NCBI GenBank assembly: GCA_945874665.1
Contig: CAMCHJ010000001.1
Coordinates: 468,634-532,633, forward strand
DNA: 64,000 bases
DNA from: Chitinophaga pinensis
Lineage (GTDB): Bacteria; Bacteroidota; Bacteroidia; UBA7662
Direction of reading: 5' to 3'
Position numbers and translations under genes: made by a program
Notes under the pieces: generated by a model
What the model was told of the DNA's origin: nothing
Database searches by the model: none
Seen by the model: only the letters and a program-made list of their open reading frames with translations
Shown here: in pieces, positions 33,011-43,013 of the stretch
Layout: the number at the start of each line of letters is the position of its first letter
How positions within the stretch are numbered: position 1 is the stretch's first letter

Positions 33011-33973
33011 ATGCATAGCGATATAAAAAAAGCAGCACAGAGGTCGTTGAAAATCGAAGGAAATGCTATTCTAGCCCTTTCTGAGCAGATTAGTGATGAT
33101 TTTATTTTTGCGGTCGAAAAAATTTTAAAGTGCTCAGGTCGACTTGTCATTACCGGGATCGGTAAAAGCGCCATCATCGCCACCAAAATTGTGGCCACGC
33201 TTAATTCCACGGGTACGCCGGCAGTCTTTATGCATGCCGCCGATGCCGTGCACGGCGATTTGGGCATGATACAGCAGGCCGACATTGTGCTTTGCATTTC
33301 TCAAAGCGGTAATACTCCCGAAATTAAGCTGCTGCTGCCCATGTTGCGCAATGCAGGTAATTTGCTTATTGGCATGACCGGTGATCCCGCTTCTTACCTC
33401 GCCACGAACAGCGATTTGGTACTATTATCAACCATCGATGAAGAGGCTTGTCCGTTAAAGTTAGCCCCTACTACCTCTACCGCTGTGCAATTGGCCTTAG
33501 GGGATGCTTTGGCTGTTTGTTTGCTCGAGCAACGTGGCTTCACCGAAAAAGATTTTGCCCGCTACCATCCCGGTGGTGCCTTGGGAAAACGCTTGTACCT
33601 GCGGGTTGACGACTTGGTACGCAACAACCAGCAGCCGCAAGTAGCGCCATTGGCCGATTTAAAGCAAGTTATCTTAAGCATTACCACGGGCCGTTTAGGC
33701 GTAACTGCGGTGGTGGAAGCTGGTAAAGTACTCGGCATCATCACGGATGGCGACGTGCGCCGCATGCTTGATAAGCACAACGACCTCAGCGGACTTACAG
33801 CCGCCGATGTAATGAGTCCAAAACCCCGGAGCATCCAAATGGGTGCTTACGCGGTAGATGCATTGCAGCTCATCCGTTCCTTTAACATTACCCAATTGTT
33901 AGTCGTAAATGAAAAAGGCGATTATACTGGCGTGGTGCATATACACGACTTATTGAAGGAAGGCATCCTGTAG
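33011..33973 (+). CDS. kdsD: D-arabinose-5-phosphate isomerase (KpsF/GutQ family)
   Basis: The enzyme interconverts ribulose-5-phosphate and arabinose-5-phosphate, the first committed step toward Kdo in lipopolysaccharide. The 320-residue protein has a SIS domain (ITGIGKSAIIATKI near 44-57, AVHGDLGM, SQSGNTPEI and YHPGGALGKRL) and two C-terminal CBS domains (about 200-320, with ITDGDVRRML). Its length is typical. It lies 39 nt upstream of the mannose-1-phosphate guanylyltransferase gene, both serving sugar precursor supply for the envelope. Confidence 0.93.
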   Translation: MHSDIKKAAQRSLKIEGNAILALSEQISDDFIFAVEKILKCSGRLVITGIGKSAIIATKIVATLNSTGTPAVFMHAADAVHGDLGMIQQADIVLCISQSGNTPEIKLLLPMLRNAGNLLIGMTGDPASYLATNSDLVLLSTIDEEACPLKLAPTTSTAVQLALGDALAVCLLEQRGFTEKDFARYHPGGALGKRLYLRVDDLVRNNQQPQVAPLADLKQVILSITTGRLGVTAVVEAGKVLGIITDGDVRRMLDKHNDLSGLTAADVMSPKPRSIQMGAYAVDALQLIRSFNITQLLVVNEKGDYTGVVHIHDLLKEGIL

Positions 33974-34012
33974 CTATGTGTGCTTTTCTGCTTATCTTGC
34001 TAATCAAATAAC

Positions 34013-35092
34013 ATGAGTAAGCCCTACGTCATCATCATGGCTGGGGGCATTGGCAGTCGCCTATGGCCCATCAGCACGCACCAAAAGCCCAAGCAGTTCC
34101 TTGATTTGCTTGGTTTGGGACAGTCGCTTTTGCAGCTGACCTATGAAAGGGCGCGTTTACTCACAGTTGATGACCATATTTTGGTAGTTGTTAACCGTCA
34201 ATGGCTACATTTGGTAGAAGAACAATTGCCAACCTTACAAAAATTTCAGATTGTAGGTGAGCCTTTGCGTAAAAACACAGCCACAGCAACCATTTATGCC
34301 GTGAATAAGGTGGCTAATCTCGACCCCACTGCCGATGTTGTTATTATGCCTTGTGATCACATCATTTTGAATACTGGAAAATTCCAACAAACCATCAAAA
34401 CAGCCATCAAGCATGTTGCTAAGCATGCGGAAATCTTGACGGTAGGTATCAAAGTGAGCAGGCCTGAAGTGAATTATGGCTACATTCAATACCTAAAAGA
34501 AGACCACACAGGCCCCATTTATCCAGTAAAAACCTTCACTGAAAAACCGACAAAAGAAATAGCCAATGCTTTTCACCGCTCGGGCGACTTTTTGTGGTAT
34601 TCAGGGATCAAAATCGCCAAAATCAAGGTCATCCTCGATCTTTTTGAACAATACTTAACTGAAACCGCCCAGCTATTCGAAGAAGCACGGCCCTATCTCA
34701 ACACCGATGAGGAGGAACGCTGTATCGACAAAATATACCCACAATGTGAAACGCTGCCGTTTCGACAAGCGATTTTATACAACGCGCCTAATGTAAAGGT
34801 GATTTTGGGTGATTTTAGCTGGAGCGACATCACACTTTGGGGAGAGGTATACAGTGCCCATGAACAGGATTATATGGGTAATGCCGTTACAGGCGCTCAA
34901 GTGGCCATGTACGACGCCTCAAATTGTTTGGTAGAAGTGGCTGGCGATAAGCTCGTTATCATTAACGGTCTCGAAAATTACATTGTGGCCGACTCACCGA
35001 ATGGCCTGTTAATTTGCCCCAGAGACAAAGAAGGTGAAATCAAAAACATGCTGCTCGATCTCAAGCGCAGTGCTGGAGATAAATATTGGTAA
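34013..35092 (+). CDS. manC: Mannose-1-phosphate guanylyltransferase
   Basis: The enzyme makes GDP-mannose from GTP and mannose-1-phosphate, a precursor for polysaccharides. The 359-residue protein has the nucleotide-binding start IIMAGGIGSRLWPIS (7-21), followed by KPKQFLDL, GEPLRKNTATA, MPCDHII, FTEKPTKEIA and LGDFSWSDI, all family motifs. It lacks the C-terminal phosphomannose isomerase domain, so it is the single-function form. It could feed the polysaccharide operon at 1303-8562, which has no such gene. Confidence 0.92.
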   Translation: MSKPYVIIMAGGIGSRLWPISTHQKPKQFLDLLGLGQSLLQLTYERARLLTVDDHILVVVNRQWLHLVEEQLPTLQKFQIVGEPLRKNTATATIYAVNKVANLDPTADVVIMPCDHIILNTGKFQQTIKTAIKHVAKHAEILTVGIKVSRPEVNYGYIQYLKEDHTGPIYPVKTFTEKPTKEIANAFHRSGDFLWYSGIKIAKIKVILDLFEQYLTETAQLFEEARPYLNTDEEERCIDKIYPQCETLPFRQAILYNAPNVKVILGDFSWSDITLWGEVYSAHEQDYMGNAVTGAQVAMYDASNCLVEVAGDKLVIINGLENYIVADSPNGLLICPRDKEGEIKNMLLDLKRSAGDKYW

Positions 35093-35094
35093 AG

Positions 35095-36450
35095 ATGAAA
35101 AAGACGCTCATTTTATTTTTGTTTCTAGTTTTTGCGACCGTCGCCGAGGCGCAAACTGATTTTAAATTACGCAGGGTACATTTGTACCGCGATGGAGCCG
35201 CCATGCTCGAGTATGCGGGTGAAGTTGCAACGCGTCAAGCCTGTTTTCAAATGCCTTTGCCCGCAGGAACCATGCCGCAGGGGGTGCAGGTTCGGGTCGA
35301 TGACCGTGAAAAGCTGGTGAACTACTTGGTGCATCAAGTGGGTACCGAAGTACAGCAGCCCTTGGCCACCAAATTGGCTTTTTTGGCTAATAATCAAGGA
35401 AATAATCTTAAAGTAGAGTGCTTTGAAGGCAGTGAAGGGGTGTCTTATGCTGGTGAGGTATTGCGTATTGATTCGACAGGCGAATTACTTTTTTTGAGAA
35501 CAGCGAGCAGCATTGAAATCATTCCGATTCCTACCATCATGCACATCAGCGGGGGTACGGCTTTGAATGTTTCTAAAACAGCCATTCAAAATACCTCCAC
35601 CTTATCAGTGTATTTGGTAGGTGACTACAATAATTTATCCCTAACGGTACTTGTACCCGTATTGGGTTTTGATAGCGATGCCCGGTATTTGCTCGATTTT
35701 GATAAGGCAAAGCCTGAGCTTAGTCTCGATTTAACGATAACAGCACCACTAAAGCTCGAGGAAGTTGATGTTTTATACTACAACCACGCTTTTCAGCAGC
35801 GCGAAGTAGCTTCCTTTTCGAGTCATGCGGCTTTTCGTTTGGCCGGCGTCAATATTTTGCCTAACACCCGCAGCACCTACCAGGTGTTGGCAACAGAGGT
35901 GCCGTTGCAGCTCAGCGACGAGCTTGATGTGGACGCTTGGGAGCCGCTCAACCAAAATTTATCTATGAAAAGTAGCGGAAAGCGCTATTTGAGCTTGTCG
36001 AACAACAGCATGATGGACTGGTTTTCAGCGGCGGTGTACGAGCGCAAGGGCTTAAGCCTCGGCCTCATTCCCTCCAAATTGCCCGAAGTGCCAAAAAAGG
36101 CGAGCGTAAAAATGGAGTACGGCCCTTCTCCTTATCTGCTCACTGACAATGCCCGTTTGGTGAAAGTGGTCAAAAAGGCGGTGAGTTTAAACGGCATGAA
36201 GTACGACAGCTATTTATACGTGGGGCGCATCGAAATCCGCAATACCAGTCGTGAAGCCGGCCGGGTGCGGATCATCAAGCATGCGGTACCTGATTCGCGC
36301 CGCAACTATTGGTTTGCCAATAGTTTTGTCGACCTCGAAGGCAAAACCAAGCAAGAAATGTTTCAGCTTGAGTATGAAGTGAAGGTGGAGGCCAACGATG
36401 TAGCCTTTTACTCATACCGCTACGAATTGCTCATTCCGAGTGATATTTAG
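35095..36450 (+). CDS. Secreted DUF4139-like protein
   Basis: The 451-residue protein has a signal peptide ending near AEAQ (residue 20). The N-terminal third is beta-rich with the LYRDGAAMLEYAG region, and the C-terminal part has paired strands (VEIRN-like IEIRNTSREAGRVRIIKHAV), a layout seen in DUF4139 and related mucoidy-inhibitor-like proteins. The assignment is tentative. The ATG at 35095 follows the manC stop by 2 nt, so the genes are co-transcribed. The function is unknown. Confidence 0.6.
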   Translation: MKKTLILFLFLVFATVAEAQTDFKLRRVHLYRDGAAMLEYAGEVATRQACFQMPLPAGTMPQGVQVRVDDREKLVNYLVHQVGTEVQQPLATKLAFLANNQGNNLKVECFEGSEGVSYAGEVLRIDSTGELLFLRTASSIEIIPIPTIMHISGGTALNVSKTAIQNTSTLSVYLVGDYNNLSLTVLVPVLGFDSDARYLLDFDKAKPELSLDLTITAPLKLEEVDVLYYNHAFQQREVASFSSHAAFRLAGVNILPNTRSTYQVLATEVPLQLSDELDVDAWEPLNQNLSMKSSGKRYLSLSNNSMMDWFSAAVYERKGLSLGLIPSKLPEVPKKASVKMEYGPSPYLLTDNARLVKVVKKAVSLNGMKYDSYLYVGRIEIRNTSREAGRVRIIKHAVPDSRRNYWFANSFVDLEGKTKQEMFQLEYEVKVEANDVAFYSYRYELLIPSDI

Positions 36451-36464
36451 CGCATGTACTTGTT

Positions 36465-36502
36465 AAAAAAAAAGGCTGCCCAAATCGGACAGCCTTTTTT
36501 TG
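36465..36502. terminator. Bidirectional terminator between convergent genes
   Basis: AAAGGCTG (36471-36478) pairs with CAGCCTTT (36490-36497) around an 11-nt loop, with a run of A before and T after. It can serve the plus-strand gene ending at 36450 and the minus-strand TonB receptor ending at 36521. Confidence 0.87.
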
Positions 36503-36520
36503 TTGATGAGGTTTTACGCC

Positions 36521-38941
36521 TCAAAATCGCAGTTGTACATTGGCTAAAAAGTTAGTTCCTGCCTGCGGATACAGGGTATTGTCGGCCATAAAATTGCCAT
36601 TAAACACATAAGGATAGGTATAGCCGTTGGCGCTGTACATGAGGTTGCCAATGTTGTTGATGAGCAAGCCGAAAACCAGTTGTTTGGCCATTTTTCCGGG
36701 CACGATACTGTAATTGAGTCGTAAGTCATGCACCAAATAGGGGTCGAGCGCACGATTTTGGTCGCCACTGTTATCGAGGTACTGTTGCCCTACATACTTG
36801 CTGATGAAGTCGATGCCAAGGCCTTTCAAAGGCTTGAAGCTGAGTATGCTGGCACCAACCACGTCGGGTGAGAAGGCAATAGGGGTATTTTCATAGCTGC
36901 GGTTAATGCCGTTGCCGAGGTAATCGAAGTTTTCGTCGTACAAATCCACAAACTCCTCATACACGAGGATGCGGTTGCGGCTCAGGCTCAAATTGGCGTT
37001 CCATTGAAACCACTTGGTGACGCTAATGCCGTACTCAAGCTCGATGCCCGTGCGGTAACTGCGGTCTACATTGGTACGGATGTAGCCGCCCACATCGTTA
37101 ATTTGGCCATTGAGCACCAATTGGTTGTAATAATCCATGTAGTAAAAGTTGGCGGCGAAGGCGGAGCGACTGCCCTGGCGCTTGTAGCCGGCTTCATAGT
37201 CGATCATCCGCTCAGCTGTTGGACGGCTTTCGGGACTTGATTCGGTGAGGTCGTCGCGTACCGGTTCGCGGTGGCCAACGGCTGCTGAGGCGTAAACCTG
37301 ACTTTTAGCGTTGAGTTGGTAATGGAAACCAGCCTTAGGATTGAAAAAGCCGAATGGCACCTCCTGGGTTACATTAAAGCCTTGGTTGTTGAAACCTTCA
37401 AAACGGTAGTCAATGCCGCGGTACTGCAGGTCAGCATAGGCAAAAAGCCCTTTTTTTAGTTCGTATTCAGCTTTGGCAAATACATTGAATTCAGTTTTGA
37501 GCGCGTTGTTTTCGTAATAACGCGTGGTAAGGGCATTGTCACCTAACAAACGCATCCAAACTACATCCCCAAAATGGTCGCCGTCATAGCGGTTCCAGCC
37601 AGCGCCAAAGGTGGCATTGAGCTTCTCGTGCTTATAATTGGCATTTAAGAGGGCACCATAAAAATGGTTGTCGAGCCACCGTTGACGAATAAAATCGGTT
37701 CTTGTGATGGTATCGTTTCCTACTATCAAATTGGGCAAACCATACCGCGAGTAGCGCTCATTATTGCGATATTGCTCGTAGTAGCCTCTTCCATAGGTAT
37801 AAAAGGCTGCACTGTTGATGCTCAACCGACTGCTGGCCTGATAGGTATAAAAAAGTTGGTAGAAGTCTTGCTTGTAATTGTCAGTTTCGTTTTCATAAAA
37901 CTGTGTGCTGCCATCGGGTGCGGTGTATTGTCCTGCTGGATTAAACCGGCGGTTGGTGTTCAACAGGCTCTCGGGGATGCCGTACCAAGCCTGGTTGGTT
38001 TTTTGGTCGCCGCTAAAGATATTGAAGCGCAAAATACTTTTTTTGCCGTAATGGGCGCCGCTAAAGGCGTAACTGCGTAGCTCACTGTTTGATCTTTCGA
38101 TGTAACCATCGCTGGTTATGTTACTCAGCCGGCCATCAAAAGCCCAGCCGCTTTGCAGGAGGCCGGTGCCAAAATTCACGTTTTGTCGCCAAGTATTGAA
38201 AGAACCGTGGCTCAATCCTACATGGGTGTAAGCCGTATCAATCAATTGGTTGGTTTGGATGTTGATGCTGGCGCCAAAGGCCGCTGCGCCATTGGTACTG
38301 GTGCCCACGCCACGCTGTATTTGGATGTTGTCGACCGAGCTGGCAAAATCTGGCATGTTTACCCAAAATACCCCATGCGATTCGGCATCGTTTACAGGGA
38401 TGCCGTTCATGGTTACATTGATACGTGTGCCATCAGAGCCCCGAATGCGGATGCCCGTATAGCCAACCCCAGCCCCAGCATCGGAACTAACTACTGCCGA
38501 AGGGGTAAACTGTAGTAAATAGGGGAGGTCTTGCCCCAGGTTTTGCTTGGCCAGTTCCGCTTTCGACACATTGGTTACAGCCATAGGCGTAACAGCCGTG
38601 GCTCGCGTGGCACTTACCACCACTTCATCGGTGAGCATGCGCTGTAGCTCCAGCTCAAAGTTGAGCTGCTGGTCGGCACGCAAGCTCACTTCTAACTGCG
38701 CCGTTTTGTAGCCTAAATACTGCACCCGCAGCTTATAACTACCTGCAGATAGGCGTTTAAGTACATAGCGACCTTCGGCATTGGTAGCTGTACCCACGAA
38801 AGAATTTTCGAGCAGCACGCTAGCGCCAGCCAATACGTTTTGGGTGGCGGCATCTCGCACGGTACCCGAAATTTGGAAATTTTGCGCCAGCAAAGGCAGC
38901 GCGATCAAGCCCAATAGGGCCGTTAAAATGGTTTTACGCAT
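36521..38941 (-). CDS. TonB-dependent receptor, predicted thiamin uptake receptor
   Basis: The 806-residue outer-membrane receptor has a signal peptide (1-19, ending LLAQ), a carboxypeptidase-regulatory-like domain (about 20-105, ISGTVRDAATQNVLAGASV), a plug domain (LPYLLQFTPSAVVSSDAG, RIRGSDGTRINVTMNG) and a 22-strand-type barrel ending in FLANVQLRF with the terminal aromatic residue. A TPP riboswitch lies directly upstream, so the gene is predicted to be thiamin-repressed and to import thiamin or a precursor, like the OMR1 receptors described in Bacteroidota. The start at 38941 gives the signal peptide; no partner transporter gene follows. Confidence 0.88.
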   Translation of the reverse strand: MRKTILTALLGLIALPLLAQNFQISGTVRDAATQNVLAGASVLLENSFVGTATNAEGRYVLKRLSAGSYKLRVQYLGYKTAQLEVSLRADQQLNFELELQRMLTDEVVVSATRATAVTPMAVTNVSKAELAKQNLGQDLPYLLQFTPSAVVSSDAGAGVGYTGIRIRGSDGTRINVTMNGIPVNDAESHGVFWVNMPDFASSVDNIQIQRGVGTSTNGAAAFGASINIQTNQLIDTAYTHVGLSHGSFNTWRQNVNFGTGLLQSGWAFDGRLSNITSDGYIERSNSELRSYAFSGAHYGKKSILRFNIFSGDQKTNQAWYGIPESLLNTNRRFNPAGQYTAPDGSTQFYENETDNYKQDFYQLFYTYQASSRLSINSAAFYTYGRGYYEQYRNNERYSRYGLPNLIVGNDTITRTDFIRQRWLDNHFYGALLNANYKHEKLNATFGAGWNRYDGDHFGDVVWMRLLGDNALTTRYYENNALKTEFNVFAKAEYELKKGLFAYADLQYRGIDYRFEGFNNQGFNVTQEVPFGFFNPKAGFHYQLNAKSQVYASAAVGHREPVRDDLTESSPESRPTAERMIDYEAGYKRQGSRSAFAANFYYMDYYNQLVLNGQINDVGGYIRTNVDRSYRTGIELEYGISVTKWFQWNANLSLSRNRILVYEEFVDLYDENFDYLGNGINRSYENTPIAFSPDVVGASILSFKPLKGLGIDFISKYVGQQYLDNSGDQNRALDPYLVHDLRLNYSIVPGKMAKQLVFGLLINNIGNLMYSANGYTYPYVFNGNFMADNTLYPQAGTNFLANVQLRF

Positions 38942-39016
38942 TTGCGAAACATTAAAATGGTTTAACAAATGCTCACCAGGGGCAAGTAAGCAAACAAATA
39001 GCTTAAAAAAATCATC

Positions 39017-39090
39017 ATCCCTTCGCAGGCATTACCCTGAGCAGGTTCAATGGGTATAATCTCAGCCGCGCTTTCACGAGGCACCCCTAA
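39017..39090 (-). promoter_or_regulatory. TPP riboswitch (THI element)
   Basis: Read on the minus strand, the conserved TPP blocks occur in order: AGGGGTGCC (39088-39080), GGCTGAGAT (39066-39058), ACCC, TTGAACCTG (about 39050-39042), GGGTAATGCC and GCGAAGGGA (39027-39019). Between it and the ATG at 38941 are 75 nt starting with GATGATGATTTTTTTAAG, a T-run that could belong to the expression platform. It should repress the TonB receptor when thiamin pyrophosphate is plentiful. Confidence 0.95.
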
Positions 39091-39098
39091 AGACAAGG

Positions 39099-39106
39099 CA
39101 AATGTA
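39099..39106 (-). promoter_or_regulatory. -7 box TACATTTG upstream of the TPP riboswitch
   Basis: A perfect TAnnTTTG match on the minus strand with a TTG 21 nt upstream as a possible -33 element. It predicts transcription start a few bases before the riboswitch. Confidence 0.65.
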
Positions 39107-39644
39107 AGCAAGAATTCAGGTAGGCTGCAAGCGAAATGTTAGCTTTTAGCAAAATCGGGCAGTAAGCCGTTGGTAAACGTTTGTATCTGTTAAAACCGAC
39201 TAGCGCTTACCGCTTTTTGCATTTTTGCAACATGGCAAGAACCCCCAAAGTTGGGCGCAACTACAGCAGTTTTGAGGGGGCCATGAAACGCTAGTTGCGA
39301 AACAAAGCTGATTTTTTGATTTAAGAAGGCTTTTTGACGGAGTTACTGCGGCAAGATAGCAACGTAATTAGGTTGCCCTTATCAGTATCAAATGCCGAAG
39401 TTAAAGAGGATAAAATCAACCACCTTGAGCTGCGCACATCGTGTTAAACAAGCAAAACGCATGTGCTATTTTAGAAGAAAATGGGAGGCGATAGCCGTGC
39501 TTGCTATCCCTAGCGGTCATTATGGCAGTTTTTAGGCATTTTGTCCAGTAACTCTACCCATTCCATGGCTGGCTTCATTCTTGCACCTCAACCGATGTCA
39601 GGGATAAATGGCAGGTAATAGCCGCATAGCTGCTTCCTATTTAT
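39107..39644 (+). other. Intergenic region before secA, no large gene
   Basis: About 540 nt lie between the riboswitch promoter and the secA -7 box. It holds a 20-codon frame with interlocking inverted repeats (39232-39299) and two hairpins: GCAAC/GTTGC near 39360-39380 and GATAGC/GCTATC near 39489-39507. I see no other frame with family resemblance, and no repeat shared with other intergenic regions. Confidence 0.5.
39232..39294 (+). CDS. Possible 20-residue peptide in a structured leader
   Basis: ATG 39232 opens a 20-codon frame coding MARTPKVGRNYSSFEGAMKR. The box CATTTTTG ends 4 nt before the ATG, the same spacing as at 12864 and 46225. The DNA of the frame contains two interlocking inverted repeats. 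The peptide matches nothing I recognise. It could be a leader peptide, part of an RNA, or chance. Confidence 0.25.
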   Translation: MARTPKVGRNYSSFEGAMKR

Positions 39645-39652
39645 TAACTTTG
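39645..39652 (+). promoter_or_regulatory. -7 box TAACTTTG of secA
   Basis: A perfect TAnnTTTG match 34 nt before the secA ATG at 39687. Confidence 0.6.
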
Positions 39653-39686
39653 GCAGGTTTAGTTATTATAAAAGCATACCCCTTCC

Positions 39687-42600
39687 ATGTTAGGATTCGT
39701 TAGTAAAGCCATCAACAGTTTATTCGGAAATAAATCCGATCGCGATATCAAACTCCTCGTCCCAAGAGTAGCCGAAATAAATGCACAATTTGAGTTACTA
39801 AAAGCACTGAGCCACGACCAGCTTCGGGCCAAAACCAGCTCGTTGCGCGAACGCGTCAGCACGGGCTTAGCGGCACTTGAGCAAGAAATTGCAGCTCTAA
39901 AAACGCAAGCTGAAAAGGTTTCATCCATTGAGGTTGACCAGAAATTTGAAATCTACGAGCAAATCGATAAGCTCGTTAAGCAAAAAGACGTAGTGCTCGA
40001 AGAGCTCCTCGACGCCTTGCTTCCCGAAGCATTTGCAGTGGTGAAAGAAACGGCGCGGCGCTTCACCGAAAACGATGAATTAACGGTTACGGCTACTGAA
40101 TTAGACCGCGACTTGGCCGCTACTAAGGATTTTGTGCGTATCGAAGGCGACAAAGCCATCTATAAAAACCGCTGGCAAGCCGCGGGCACCGAGGTAGTTT
40201 GGAACATGGTGCATTACGATGTTCAGCTCATCGGTGGCATGGTGTTGCACAACGGTAAAATTGCCGAAATGGCCACAGGTGAAGGTAAAACCCTTGTTTC
40301 TACCTTGCCGGCTTACCTCAATGCGTTGAGCGGACAAGGCGTACACTTGGTTACGGTAAACGATTACCTTGCCAAACGTGACTCAGAGTGGAACGGCCCT
40401 ATTTTCCAGTTTCACGGCATTACGGTAGATTGCATTGACCGCCACCAGCCCAATTCACCGGCGCGCCGCAAGGCCTACCAAGCCGATATTACGTATGGCA
40501 CCAACAACGAGTTTGGTTTCGATTACCTGCGCGACAACATGGCGCATACGCCAGGCGAACTTGTTCAGCGCAAGCACCATTTTGCGATGGTGGATGAGGT
40601 GGATTCGGTACTCATCGACGATGCGCGTACGCCGCTTATCATCAGTGGTCCTGTGCCACGTGGCGATATTCATGAATTTCAAGAGCTCAAGCCACGCATC
40701 GAACGCTTGGTAGAAGCCCAAAAACGCTTCGTTAATACCGCTTTGATTGATGCTAAGAGGTTGATTGCTGCAGGCAAAAACGAAGAAGGCGGCTTAGCAC
40801 TGTACCGCGCTTATCGTGGTTTGCCAAAAAGCAAAGCCCTGATCAAATTCCTCAGCGAATCTGGAATGCGGGCGCAGTTGCAGAAAACAGAGGCCATCTA
40901 CCTCGAAAACCAACAAAAGGAAATGCACAAGGCCGACGAGCCGCTTTTCTTTACCATCGACGAAAAAAACAACACCATCGAGCTCACCGAAAAAGGTATC
41001 GAGCTCATCACTGCTTCGGGCGAAGACACTAGTTTTTTCATCATGCCAGATGTGGGGGCTGAGGTGGCTGAAATTGAAAAAGGTCAACTTGCTGCCGCTG
41101 AAAAAGCTGAGCGTAAGCAAAAACTCATGGCCGATTTTCAGGTGAAGTCGGAGCGGATACACACCATGAATCAATTGCTCAAGGCTTATTGTTTATTTGA
41201 GCGCGACGTAGAATACATCGTTGACAACAATAAAGTGAAGATTGTAGATGAGCAAACGGGTCGCGTACTCGACGGGCGCCGCTACAGCGATGGGTTGCAC
41301 CAAGCCATTGAAGCCAAGGAAAACGTAAAAGTGGAGGCTGCTACCCAGACTTTCGCCACGGTAACCTTGCAGAATTTCTTCAGGATGTACCATAAATTGG
41401 CGGGTATGACCGGTACGGCCGAAACCGAAGCTGGTGAATTGTGGGAAATCTACAAACTCGACGTGGTGGTAATTCCCACTAACCGCCCGATTGTGCGGAA
41501 CGACATTGAGGACATGGTGTACAAAACCATCCGCGAAAAATACAATGCCATCATCGATGAAACGGTAAAATTGGTGGAAGCAGGCCGGCCAGTTTTAGTT
41601 GGTACCACTTCGGTGGAAACCTCAGAATTGCTCAGCCGCATGCTTACCCTGCGTAAAATAAAGCATAACGTACTCAACGCCAAGCAACACCAGCGCGAGG
41701 CGGATATTGTGGCGGAGGCAGGACAAGCTGGCACGGTGACCATCGCTACCAACATGGCCGGTCGTGGTACGGATATTAAATTGGGTGCAGGCGTAAAAGC
41801 TGCTGGCGGTTTGGCCATCATCGGTACCGAGCGCCATGAGTCGCGCCGAGTTGACCGCCAGTTGCGCGGGCGTGCCGGTCGCCAAGGAGACCCCGGCTCC
41901 TCGCAGTTTTTTGTATCGCTTGAAGACAACCTCATGCGTTTGTTCGGCTCCGAGCGAATTAGCAAGGTGATGGATACCTTCGGTTACAAAGAAGGTGAAG
42001 TGATTCAGCACTCCATGATTACCCGTTCGATTGAGCGGGCTCAGAAGAAAGTGGAAGAAAACAACTTCGGCATTCGCAAGCGCTTGCTCGAATACGACGA
42101 CGTGATGAATTCGCAGCGCGAAGTGATTTATCGCAAGCGCCGTCATGCTTTGTATGGTGAGCGCCTCAGTACCGATATCCGCAACATGATCAGCGATGTG
42201 GCTGCTGATTTGGTAGAGCGTCACCGCATGAACGAGGATTACGAAGCCTTTATGTTGGATGTGATTCGCAATTTTGCGATGGACACCAAAATTAATGCTC
42301 AAGTCTTCAGCAAAAATAAAATTGAATCACTACTTGAAGAGCTCGGTCAAGAAGCGTTACAAGCTTACGATGCTAAAAACGAGCGCCTTGCTAAGATGGC
42401 CATGCCGGTAATTACCACCGTTTTCCAAGACAAAGGGGAGCAGGTAGAAAACATTGTGGTGCCTTTCCAAATGGGCAGCAAAGGCATGCAAGTGGGTGTA
42501 AACCTGCGCAAGGCCTACGAAAGTGAGTGCCGCGAAATTGTAACGGAATTCGAAAAGGTAATCATGCTGATGCTCATCGATGAGGCATGGAAAAACCATT

Positions 42601-43013
42601 TGCGCGATATGGATGAGCTCAAGCAATCGGTGCAAAACGCCGTTTACGAGCAAAAAGACCCCTTGGTGGTTTACAAGATGGAGTCGTTTAACCTCTTTGA
42701 GCGCATGCTTAGCGAGTTAAACAGCGAGGCCGTTGGTATGCTTTTTCAAGGCACCATCCCTGTACAAGAGGCAGACGAGGTGCGCGAGCAACGTCAAGTA
42801 GCGCGCGCCCCGCAACCAGCTTTGCAGGCCAATAAGCCGGCTTATACCAGCAGCAGTTCGGCTGCACCGCAAGCTGCGCTACAGCCTGGCATGCCAGCCC
42901 CTGCACCACATGTGAGTCCTGTGCACGTTGGACCCAAAGTAGGCCGCAACGATCCTTGTCCATGCGGTAGCGGCAAAAAGTTTAAGTCTTGCCACGGTAA
43001 AGAAGAAGCCTAA
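39687..43013 (+). CDS. secA: Preprotein translocase ATPase SecA
   Basis: SecA drives export of unfolded proteins through SecYEG. The 1108-residue protein carries ATGEGKTL (Walker A, about residue 199), [15 protein letters not shown] (DEAD-like box), the preprotein cross-linking domain, [31 protein letters not shown] and the helical scaffold. It ends with a zinc-binding tail [14 protein letters not shown]. The length over 1100 residues and an insertion in the first nucleotide domain are usual in Bacteroidota. It shares one base with deoC (TAATG) and starts a four-gene chain. Confidence 0.96.
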   Translation: MLGFVSKAINSLFGNKSDRDIKLLVPRVAEINAQFELLKALSHDQLRAKTSSLRERVSTGLAALEQEIAALKTQAEKVSSIEVDQKFEIYEQIDKLVKQKDVVLEELLDALLPEAFAVVKETARRFTENDELTVTATELDRDLAATKDFVRIEGDKAIYKNRWQAAGTEVVWNMVHYDVQLIGGMVLHNGKIAEMATGEGKTLVSTLPAYLNALSGQGVHLVTVNDYLAKRDSEWNGPIFQFHGITVDCIDRHQPNSPARRKAYQADITYGTNNEFGFDYLRDNMAHTPGELVQRKHHFAMVDEVDSVLIDDARTPLIISGPVPRGDIHEFQELKPRIERLVEAQKRFVNTALIDAKRLIAAGKNEEGGLALYRAYRGLPKSKALIKFLSESGMRAQLQKTEAIYLENQQKEMHKADEPLFFTIDEKNNTIELTEKGIELITASGEDTSFFIMPDVGAEVAEIEKGQLAAAEKAERKQKLMADFQVKSERIHTMNQLLKAYCLFERDVEYIVDNNKVKIVDEQTGRVLDGRRYSDGLHQAIEAKENVKVEAATQTFATVTLQNFFRMYHKLAGMTGTAETEAGELWEIYKLDVVVIPTNRPIVRNDIEDMVYKTIREKYNAIIDETVKLVEAGRPVLVGTTSVETSELLSRMLTLRKIKHNVLNAKQHQREADIVAEAGQAGTVTIATNMAGRGTDIKLGAGVKAAGGLAIIGTERHESRRVDRQLRGRAGRQGDPGSSQFFVSLEDNLMRLFGSERISKVMDTFGYKEGEVIQHSMITRSIERAQKKVEENNFGIRKRLLEYDDVMNSQREVIYRKRRHALYGERLSTDIRNMISDVAADLVERHRMNEDYEAFMLDVIRNFAMDTKINAQVFSKNKIESLLEELGQEALQAYDAKNERLAKMAMPVITTVFQDKGEQVENIVVPFQMGSKGMQVGVNLRKAYESECREIVTEFEKVIMLMLIDEAWKNHLRDMDELKQSVQNAVYEQKDPLVVYKMESFNLFERMLSELNSEAVGMLFQGTIPVQEADEVREQRQVARAPQPALQANKPAYTSSSSAAPQAALQPGMPAPAPHVSPVHVGPKVGRNDPCPCGSGKKFKSCHGKEEA

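Noticed and set aside
41622..42302. A 226-codon minus-strand frame inside secA
   Set aside because: It is antisense to a highly conserved part of SecA and has no independent support.
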